DNA of 6,886 nt, taken from contig DATDVD010000059.1 in NCBI GenBank assembly GCA_035290065.1, positions 1-6,886 on the forward strand, written 5' to 3'. Each line of letters opens with the position of its first letter. The stretch's first letter is position 1. This stretch comes from DATDVD01 sp035290065 (GTDB taxonomy: Bacteria; Pseudomonadota; Gammaproteobacteria; Coxiellales; Coxiellaceae). The notes under the pieces were generated by a model, which was not told the origin of the DNA, did no database searches, and worked only from the letters and a program-made list of their open reading frames with translations. Positions 1 through 5,259 of the stretch are shown here, one piece after another. The translations under genes and the position numbers were made by a program.

Positions 1-1489
1 ATAACTCGGTGTACATTTTGCATTGTTCATCTTCACTGGGTAACCGATCACTTAACATAAAAGGCAATTCGGTGCGGTACAATCCCACCCCTTCTGCTCC
101 CACACTGAGAGATAATCCCAAATTACCGCTTAATCCCGTATTAATATATAAATTAACGCGATGATGATCGGGGGTTTCTGCGGGTAATTCGCGCAACGCT
201 TCTAATTCGCGATCTAATTGGGCCTCTTCTTTAGCTAACAACATAAATTCTCGTTTAACCGCGCGAGAAGGGGCTACATACACTTCACCATTGTAACCAT
301 CGACAATCAATTCTTGGCTGTCCAACTGCAAAATAGGCATATTTTCAGCCCCCATTACAGTGGGAATGCCAAGCGCTCGGCCTAAAATAGCCACGTGCGA
401 ATTGCTCGACCCTAACCCTGATACAATACCTACTAATTGTCCCAGTGGTACTTCCATCATCATGGTAGCGGTCACTTCTTCGCTCACTAAAATCGTTTTT
501 TTAGCATAATGCGGTTTAACGGGCTGTTTGCTTTGAAGATGCGATAAAATACGACGGCCCAGATCTCGAAAATCTGAAGCCCGTTCTTGTAAATACACGT
601 CTTCCATCACATCAAATTGCGATAAATGACGATGAACCACTCGTTTTAGTGCCGTAGGTGCCCATATTTTATTTTTGATTTCAAATACAATTTCTTCGAA
701 TAATGTAGGGCTATCTAAAATTTGCAAATACGCGTTGAATAATACTTCTTCCGTGGCGGACAATTGATTATTAGCTTGTTTTCGTAACACGATAATATCG
801 TCACGCACGGCTGTTAATGCTTGTTTAAAATTCTCTAATTCAATAGGAATTTGTTTGGCTGAAATAGAACGATCTGGTACGCTGTCTAAATCCGCAGGCG
901 GAAATACTACCACCGCTTCTCCAATCGCAATGCCTGATGCACCAGAAATCCCTCGCAAAATGGTATCTTTTTGCAATTTTCGTCGATTTTTACCGGCTTG
1001 AAGTGCCCCTTTGGCTACGGCTTGTGCAATTTTTCCGCCTAATTGCACCGCTAAGGTCACTAAAAAAGCTTCTTGATCATTATCAAAAGCCCCTTTTCTT
1101 TTTTTCTGCACACATAAAACCCCTAGCAAATCGCCTTGATCAATAATAGGCACGCCCATAAAACTGCGATAACCCGTGGTGGCTACCAATTTGGATTCGT
1201 TAAAATTAGGATGTAATTTAGCATCTTCTAAATTAATTAATTCTTCGCGCTCACCAACGCTGCCGATTAATCCTTGTCCATATTTAATGCGCATACGCCC
1301 CGTTAAGCCGGCTGGCAAGCCATCAGCAGCAATCAGTAGATATTCTCCCCGATCACTGTCGGCTAAGAAGAGGCTGCATCCATCCACCTTCATGGCTTTT
1401 TTTACATCACAAACGACGGAATCCAGTGCCGAGTTTAAATCAGCGGCTCGATCGAGCGCTTGCACTATGCGACGCAACAACTGCAACAT
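1..1489 (-). CDS. ptsP: PtsP (EI-Ntr), GAF-domain phosphoenolpyruvate-protein phosphotransferase, 3'-truncated by window edge
   Basis: First enzyme of the nitrogen-related PTS: it autophosphorylates from PEP on a histidine and passes the phosphate to the HPr-like protein NPr in the cytosol. The reading frame is open from the ATG at 1489-1487 to the window edge, giving 496 codons of the roughly 750 usual for the family, so the C-terminal third lies outside. Visible domains are an N-terminal GAF sensor (about residues 15-155), the EI N-terminal domain (about 178-300), the swivelling phosphohistidine domain (about 315-390) with SSNSHVAILGRALGIPTVMG and phospho-acceptor His365, and the start of the PEP-binding TIM barrel with GLYRTELPFM (Arg472). 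The GAF domain distinguishes it from sugar-PTS enzyme I. The start gives the family's usual N-terminus (MLQLLRRIVQALDRA), although its ribosome site is weak. The gene is divergent from rppH. No frameshift was seen. Confidence 0.95.
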   Translation of the reverse strand, partial: MLQLLRRIVQALDRAADLNSALDSVVCDVKKAMKVDGCSLFLADSDRGEYLLIAADGLPAGLTGRMRIKYGQGLIGSVGEREELINLEDAKLHPNFNESKLVATTGYRSFMGVPIIDQGDLLGVLCVQKKRKGAFDNDQEAFLVTLAVQLGGKIAQAVAKGALQAGKNRRKLQKDTILRGISGASGIAIGEAVVVFPPADLDSVPDRSISAKQIPIELENFKQALTAVRDDIIVLRKQANNQLSATEEVLFNAYLQILDSPTLFEEIVFEIKNKIWAPTALKRVVHRHLSQFDVMEDVYLQERASDFRDLGRRILSHLQSKQPVKPHYAKKTILVSEEVTATMMMEVPLGQLVGIVSGLGSSNSHVAILGRALGIPTVMGAENMPILQLDSQELIVDGYNGEVYVAPSRAVKREFMLLAKEEAQLDRELEALRELPAETPDHHRVNLYINTGLSGNLGLSLSVGAEGVGLYRTELPFMLSDRLPSEDEQCKMYTEL

Positions 1490-1526
1490 AGGTCCGATTC
1501 CAAGGAGATGATTGAATTAACAAAAG

Positions 1527-1532
1527 AGTATA
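1527..1532 (-). promoter_or_regulatory. candidate -10 element for ptsP
   Basis: The minus strand reads TATACT here, five of six matches to the sigma70 -10 consensus. It would start transcription about 30 nt before the ptsP ATG. No convincing -35 hexamer lies 16-18 bp upstream, so this rests on a single hexamer. Confidence 0.3.
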
Positions 1533-1585
1533 GCGGAAGAGATTCGAACCCACCAGAGATTGAAAAGAAAAGTCACTCTCCGCTA
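1531..1585. repeat. imperfect dyad in the ptsP/rppH divergent gap
   Basis: TAGCGGAAGAG (1531-1541) is complementary to CTCTCCGCTA (1576-1585): ten pairs with one bulged A and a 34-nt loop. The right arm overlaps the candidate rppH -10 and the left arm overlaps the candidate ptsP -10. It could be a regulator-binding dyad, an RNA hairpin in a longer rppH transcript, or the remains of a tRNA-like sequence (see findings). Only the pairing is seen; the role is unknown. Confidence 0.45.
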
Positions 1586-1589
1586 CAAT
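1560..1589 (+). promoter_or_regulatory. sigma70-type promoter for rppH
   Basis: TTGAAA (1560-1565) and TACAAT (1584-1589) each match five of six consensus bases and are separated by 18 bp. Transcription would start near 1596-1598, at or within 2 nt of the rppH ATG, implying a leaderless or nearly leaderless mRNA. Confidence 0.55.
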
Positions 1590-1597
1590 GGGGGATT

Positions 1598-2080
1598 ATG
1601 ATTGATGAACACGGCTATCGACAGAATGTAGGCATTGTGTTGGCCAACGCTAACAACCAAGTTTTATGGGCGAGGCGATGCCGCTCACACGAAGCCTGGC
1701 AATTTCCACAAGGGGGCATTCAAGAAGGAGAGCTCCTCGAGCAAGCCTTATACCGCGAACTCCATGAGGAACTGGGATTACACCCAAGAGACGTAGCCAT
1801 TCTCGGTACTACCGAGGACTGGCTGTATTATGATCTTCCAGAACACTTTCGCCGCTATCATCAAAAACCCTTGTGTATTGGCCAAAAGCAAAAATGGTTT
1901 TTATTACGGCTTCAAGCGAACGATACGGCCATTAACTTGAGCCATACTGCTCTCCCCGAATTTGATACGTGGCGATGGGTAGATTTTTGGTACCCGCTCG
2001 ATCATGTGATCGATTTTAAACGCCTCGTGTACGAGAAAGCCCTAACAACACTTGAGAAATTTTTGAGGGGGGAGAGGTAA
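1598..2080 (+). CDS. rppH: RppH, RNA pyrophosphohydrolase (Nudix hydrolase)
   Basis: Removes pyrophosphate from the 5' end of triphosphorylated mRNAs, which opens them to RNase E decay; cytosolic. From the ATG at 1598 the protein has 160 residues, near the family's usual 160-180, and begins MIDEHGYRQNVGIV, the typical RppH N-terminus. The Nudix box spans residues 39-61 (GGIQEGELLEQALYRELHEE, then LGL) with the metal-binding Glu57 and Glu58. EAWQFPQGG (32-40) and the DTWRWVDFWYP segment (123-133) are also typical. The frame stays open upstream to 1460, with a start at 1508 preceded by AAGGAG at zero spacing, but the extra residues do not resemble the family. The 1598 start has only a GGGGG tract three bases upstream, so its initiation may not depend on a classical Shine-Dalgarno sequence. 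It ends in a G-rich stretch, with the nrdAB control region following. Confidence 0.93.
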   Translation: MIDEHGYRQNVGIVLANANNQVLWARRCRSHEAWQFPQGGIQEGELLEQALYRELHEELGLHPRDVAILGTTEDWLYYDLPEHFRRYHQKPLCIGQKQKWFLLRLQANDTAINLSHTALPEFDTWRWVDFWYPLDHVIDFKRLVYEKALTTLEKFLRGER

Positions 2081-2109
2081 GCCCCTGAATAAACACAACA
2101 CCTCTTTTT
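2073..2109 (+). terminator. weak possible intrinsic terminator of rppH
   Basis: AGAGGT (2073-2078), at the end of rppH, pairs with ACCTCT (2100-2105), and five T follow (2105-2109). The stem is only six pairs, the loop is 21 nt, and the T tract overlaps the first DnaA box. A competing AGGGG/CCCCT pairing exists. This is weak evidence only. Confidence 0.25.
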
Positions 2110-2116
2110 ATCCACA
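2108..2116 (+). promoter_or_regulatory. DnaA box 1 (TTATCCACA)
   Basis: A perfect match to the high-affinity DnaA box TTATCCACA. It lies upstream of the nrdA promoter region, 21 bp from a second identical box. Binding of DnaA upstream of nrdAB is known in E. coli and links RNR expression to replication initiation; the same role here is inferred from position. Confidence 0.7.
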
Positions 2117-2128
2117 AATTTCCCCAGA

Positions 2129-2137
2129 TTATCCACA
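2129..2137 (+). promoter_or_regulatory. DnaA box 2 (TTATCCACA)
   Basis: A second perfect TTATCCACA in the same orientation, exactly 21 bp (two helical turns) after the first, so both would face the same side of the DNA. A degenerate TTATCACTT follows at 2152-2160, and the candidate promoter begins at 2159. Confidence 0.7.
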
Positions 2138-2158
2138 GGATTTACTCAGAGTTATCAC

Positions 2159-2187
2159 TTGCAATTCCACTTAAAACACACTATCTT
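2159..2187 (+). promoter_or_regulatory. candidate nrdAB promoter
   Basis: TTGCAA (2159-2164) and TATCTT (2182-2187), four of six matches each, are separated by 17 bp. The -10 lies inside the first NrdR-box candidate, as expected for a site of repression. Transcription would begin near 2194, leaving a leader of about 225 nt. TTGACT at 2235 has no good -10 partner, and a start near the ATATAG at 2215-2220 is also possible, so the assignment is tentative. Confidence 0.4.
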
Positions 2188-2201
2188 GTGTTTTAAGTGG
2201 A
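2166..2201. repeat. perfect 15-bp inverted repeat around the first NrdR box
   Basis: The arms 2166-2180 (TCCACTTAAAACACA) and 2187-2201 are exactly complementary around the 6-nt centre CTATCT. The dyad contains the 16-bp NrdR-box candidate and extends 10 bp beyond it on each side. No T tract follows, so it does not look like a terminator. As DNA it is an operator-like palindrome. Confidence 0.8.
2176..2191 (+). promoter_or_regulatory. NrdR box 1
   Basis: ACACACTATCTTGTGT matches 14 of 16 positions of the published NrdR-box consensus acaCwAtATaTwGtgt (recalled, not searched). NrdR is the ATP/dATP-sensing zinc-ribbon and ATP-cone repressor of bacterial RNR operons. The site overlaps the candidate nrdA -10 element. 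Confidence 0.75.
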
Positions 2202-2207
2202 TAAAAA

Positions 2208-2223
2208 CCACAGGATATAGGGG
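2208..2223 (+). promoter_or_regulatory. NrdR box 2
   Basis: CCACAGGATATAGGGG matches 11 of 16 positions of the NrdR-box consensus, including the central ATAT. Its centre is 32 bp from that of box 1, the three-helical-turn spacing typical of paired NrdR boxes. It is weaker alone than box 1; the spacing is what supports it. Confidence 0.6.
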
Positions 2224-2298
2224 TTCAAAGGGAATTGACTGCCTAGGCCAAAAAATTGTTCAATTTATGAGCATACCCACCTAGAAGTCATTGAACCC
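2221..2298 (+). other. possible structured RNA in the nrdAB leader (nested long-range stem)
   Basis: Three successive helices nest in order: GGGTTCAA (2221-2228) with TTGAACCC (2291-2298), TGACT (2236-2240) with AGTCA (2286-2290), and CTAGG (2243-2247) with CCTAG (2280-2284). That gives 18 Watson-Crick pairs, with a 7-nt bulge after the first helix and a 2x1 internal loop before the third. Inside, AAATT (2253-2257) and AATTT (2262-2266) form a small hairpin. I do not recognise it as a known riboswitch. Its position in the presumed untranslated leader suggests a role in controlling RNR expression, which is inference. Confidence 0.4.
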
Positions 2299-2350
2299 AC
2301 TCAAAAAATAGCTAAGGAAAGCGGAATCTCAATGGAAACTACCGCTGAGT
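2299..2350 (+). other. possible second leader stem abutting the first
   Basis: ACTCA (2299-2303) can pair with TGAGT (2346-2350), enclosing GCGG (2321-2324) with CCGC (2342-2345). It begins at the base right after the first stem ends, so the two could stack. The helices are short and the internal loop is 17 nt on one side, so chance pairing is possible. Confidence 0.25.
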
Positions 2351-2376
2351 CACCCCCCCCACACCGGCTTTTTTAA
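2332..2376 (+). CDS. possible leader peptide METTAESPPPHRLF upstream of nrdA
   Basis: An ATG at 2332 opens a 14-codon frame ending in TAA at 2374-2376, 43 nt before the nrdA start. The peptide has three consecutive prolines (encoded by the C tract 2353-2360), a known ribosome-pausing motif that needs EF-P. AAGGA at 2314-2318 is 13 nt from the ATG, too far for a strong ribosome site. A short frame like this can easily arise by chance. It is listed because of its position in an unusually long leader. Confidence 0.2.
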   Translation: METTAESPPPHRLF

Positions 2377-2419
2377 GTCACAGACGGGTGGAGTTAATTT
2401 GAAAAATACAGGAGTCACT

Positions 2420-5242
2420 ATGAACGTTGATCATGCCCACAGCGAGGAAATTTTGATCTCTCAAGAGGTCGCTTTTAGCAAAGCTTCAATGCCTGGTGAA
2501 ATCCGCATCATTAGTCGTGAAGGTAAAGTAGCGACCTACGATCCTAGCCGAATTGTTACCGCCATGAAAAAAGCCTTTATTGCCGTCGAAGGCGATTCTG
2601 CCATAAATTCCGAACGCATTCATGAAATCGTAGAGCAACTCACCAACGATATTACTTATACGCTTAGCAAGCGCTGGCCAGACGGCGGCATGATCCATAT
2701 TGAAAATATCCAAGACATGGTGGAATTAGCCCTCATGCGTGCCGGTGAACATCCCGTCGCACGGGCTTATGTGCTCTATCGCGAATCACGACGCAAAGCA
2801 CGAGAGTTATTAAAAGACCACCACCCGACGAAAACCGAATTACATATTATCGTCGACAACGGTCAACGCATTCCGCTCGACACACACTGGATGGCTCGAA
2901 TGATTACCGAGGCCTGCCACGGTTTGCAGGAAGTGGATGCCAAATTGATTTTAAATGAAACCACTAAAAATTTGTTCGACGGTGTCACAATCAAAGATGT
3001 ATACAAGGCTATGGTGTTAAGTGCACGGACATTAGTCGAGACAGAACCTAATTATTCCTTCGTAACAGCACGATTGTTATTGCAAGATTTATATCACGAA
3101 GCCTTAAGCTTCTTAAATGTCGCGCACGATCGCACTCAATTGAATATGGAAATGCTGTATTCTAAATCGTTTACAGCCTATATTGAGCGCGGTATTGAAT
3201 TAGAGTTATTACATCCTAAATTAAAAGAATTCGATTTAGAGGTATTAAGTGCGGCGTTAAAACCAGAACGCGATCAGATCTTTACTTATTTAGGTTTACA
3301 AACTTTATACGATCGTTATTTTATCCATAAAAACGGCGTGCGATTTGAATTGCCTCAAATCTTTTTTATGCGTGTAGCGATGGGCTTAGCGCATCAAGAA
3401 AAAGATCGAGAAGCCCGCGCGATTGAATTCTACAACGTGCTTTCAGCCTTTGATTTCATGAGCTCAACACCCACATTGTTTAACGCCGGCACACCGCGTG
3501 AACAATTATCGAGCTGTTTCTTAACGACCGTTGCGGATGATTTAGATGGCATCTACAGTGCCATTAAAGATAACGCACTGCTGTCTAAATTTGCAGGTGG
3601 CTTAGGTAACGATTGGACACAAGTTCGTGCCATGGGTGCTCACATTAAAGGGACCAATGGAAAATCCTTAGGCGTAGTGCCTTTCCTCAATGTCGCCGAT
3701 GCTACGGCTGTCGCTGTAAATCAAGGTGGGAAACGAAAAGGTGCTGTGTGTGCTTATTTAGAAACCTGGCACATGGATATCGAAGAATTTTTAGAACTTC
3801 GAAAAAACACAGGTGATGATCGAAGACGTACCCACGACATGAATACAGCTAACTGGATTCCCGATTTATTTATGGAACGTGTTCTAGAAAATAAAGAATG
3901 GACACTGTTTTCTCCCGATGAAGTGCCTGGTTTACACGATACTTATGGCGAAACTTTTAGGAAACTTTACGAAGAATATGAAGCGCGCGCTGAACAAGGC
4001 ATTCTTCGAGGCAAAAAAATTCTGGCCGTAAGCCTATGGCGTCGTATGTTAAGCTTGTTATTTGAAACAGGTCATCCGTGGATGACATTCAAAGATCCGT
4101 GCAATCTTCGTTCGCCCCAACAACACGTAGGCGTTGTGCACAGTTCAAATTTATGCACAGAAATTACCCTCAATACCTCCAAAGATGAAATTGCAGTGTG
4201 CAACTTGGGTAGTTTGAATTTAGTCAATCACATCACGGCGAAAGGATTGGATACGAAAAAACTCGCTAAAACTATTAAAACAGCGATTCGCATGCTGGAT
4301 AATGTGATCGATATTAATTACTATTCTGTCCCTCAAGCAAAAAACTCAAACTTAAAGCATCGCCCGGTGGGATTAGGAATTATGGGCTTTCAAGATGCAT
4401 TATATCAGCAACGTATCTCCTATGGCTCGCAAGCGGCAGTGGAATTTGCAGATATGTGTATGGAACAGGTCAGCTATTATGCGATTAACGCATCTTGTGA
4501 ATTAGCTAAAGAACGTGGCACGTATGAAAGTTACGAGGGGTCGCTGTGGAGCCAAGGCGTGTTACCAATTGATTCCGTCGCGCATTTAAAAGCAATACGT
4601 GGCAATTATTTAGATCAAGATACCACCGCACGTTTGGATTGGAGCAGCTTGCGCAAACAGGTCAAACAACACGGAATGCGCAATTCTAATACTATGGCGA
4701 TTGCACCCACCGCAACGATTTCCAATATCTGCGGTGTTTCTCAATCCATTGAACCCACCTATCAAAACTTGTATGTAAAATCCAACTTGTCGGGGGAATT
4801 CACGGTTGTGAATCCTTATTTGGTTCGTGATCTCAAAAAATTAAATCTTTGGGATCAAGTGATGGCGCATGATTTAAAATACTACAATGGATCGGTGATG
4901 AAAATTGATCGTATTCCTGGAGAATTGAAACAATTATACGCCACAGCATTTGAAGTAGATCCTCTCTGGTTAGTAGAGTGTGGCTCTCGTCGGCAAAAGT
5001 GGATTGATCAAGCGCAATCGCTGAATCTTTATATGGCAGAACCTTCCGGTAAAAAACTCGATAATCTTTATCGCACCGCTTGGTTGAAAGGTTTAAAAAC
5101 GACATATTATCTGCGCACTTTAGGTGCCACGCATACGGAAAAAGCTACGATTAGCGATAACGCCTTAAATGCGGTGAAAGTACAAGCAGAAACGCCCAAA
5201 GCCTGTTCAATTGAAGATCCGGATTGTGAAGCGTGTCAATAA
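2420..5242 (+). CDS. nrdA: NrdA, class Ia ribonucleoside-diphosphate reductase large subunit with two ATP-cone regions
   Basis: Catalytic subunit that reduces ribonucleoside diphosphates to deoxyribonucleotides; cytosolic, working with NrdB. The ATG at 2420 has AGGAG five bases upstream and gives 940 residues; a TTG at 2399 would add seven. Residues 27-124 form an ATP-cone (RIISREGKV), and about 140-231 form a second, degenerate one (LHIIVDNGQRIPLD). The catalytic barrel follows: redox cysteines Cys366 (SSCF) and Cys594 (AVCNLGSLNL), the radical site Asn577, Cys579 and Glu581 in SNLCTEI, and the radical-transfer pair Tyr896-Tyr897 (TTYYLRT). The C-terminal tail keeps the shuttle cysteines, Cys929, Cys936 and Cys939 (DCEACQ). 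The length exceeds E. coli NrdA (about 760) because of the doubled cone, as in Pseudomonas. The upstream NrdR and DnaA sites suggest replication-linked control. nrdB follows after 17 nt. Confidence 0.96.
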   Translation: MNVDHAHSEEILISQEVAFSKASMPGEIRIISREGKVATYDPSRIVTAMKKAFIAVEGDSAINSERIHEIVEQLTNDITYTLSKRWPDGGMIHIENIQDMVELALMRAGEHPVARAYVLYRESRRKARELLKDHHPTKTELHIIVDNGQRIPLDTHWMARMITEACHGLQEVDAKLILNETTKNLFDGVTIKDVYKAMVLSARTLVETEPNYSFVTARLLLQDLYHEALSFLNVAHDRTQLNMEMLYSKSFTAYIERGIELELLHPKLKEFDLEVLSAALKPERDQIFTYLGLQTLYDRYFIHKNGVRFELPQIFFMRVAMGLAHQEKDREARAIEFYNVLSAFDFMSSTPTLFNAGTPREQLSSCFLTTVADDLDGIYSAIKDNALLSKFAGGLGNDWTQVRAMGAHIKGTNGKSLGVVPFLNVADATAVAVNQGGKRKGAVCAYLETWHMDIEEFLELRKNTGDDRRRTHDMNTANWIPDLFMERVLENKEWTLFSPDEVPGLHDTYGETFRKLYEEYEARAEQGILRGKKILAVSLWRRMLSLLFETGHPWMTFKDPCNLRSPQQHVGVVHSSNLCTEITLNTSKDEIAVCNLGSLNLVNHITAKGLDTKKLAKTIKTAIRMLDNVIDINYYSVPQAKNSNLKHRPVGLGIMGFQDALYQQRISYGSQAAVEFADMCMEQVSYYAINASCELAKERGTYESYEGSLWSQGVLPIDSVAHLKAIRGNYLDQDTTARLDWSSLRKQVKQHGMRNSNTMAIAPTATISNICGVSQSIEPTYQNLYVKSNLSGEFTVVNPYLVRDLKKLNLWDQVMAHDLKYYNGSVMKIDRIPGELKQLYATAFEVDPLWLVECGSRRQKWIDQAQSLNLYMAEPSGKKLDNLYRTAWLKGLKTTYYLRTLGATHTEKATISDNALNAVKVQAETPKACSIEDPDCEACQ

Positions 5243-5259
5243 ATCAAAAGGAGCAGACC

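Noticed and set aside
937..1511. Plus-strand open frames of 69 and 111 codons
   Set aside because: They lie antisense to the clear ptsP reading frame, have no family resemblance, and are shadows of it.
1460..1597. N-terminal extension of RppH from 1460 or 1508
   Set aside because: The extra residues (including GRDSNPPE) look like read-through of tRNA-like or intergenic DNA, and the family N-terminus begins at 1598. AAGGAG touches the 1508 ATG with no spacing.
2267..2284. Mini-frame MSIPT in the nrdA leader
   Set aside because: Five codons with no ribosome site, inside the possible stem; likely chance.
2353..2376. C tract followed by CCGGC and six T as an attenuator terminator
   Set aside because: No upstream GC-rich arm pairs with CCGGC directly before the T run, so no terminator hairpin forms.
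4833..5105. Minus-strand frame inside nrdA (likewise those at 2486-2713 and 6181-6630)
   Set aside because: They are antisense to well-supported genes or overlap the terminator and fmdB region, with no recognisable domains.
5233..5259. nrdB start at the GTG at 5233, overlapping nrdA
   Set aside because: No ribosome site precedes it, whereas the in-frame GTG at 5260 has AAGGAG at ideal spacing.
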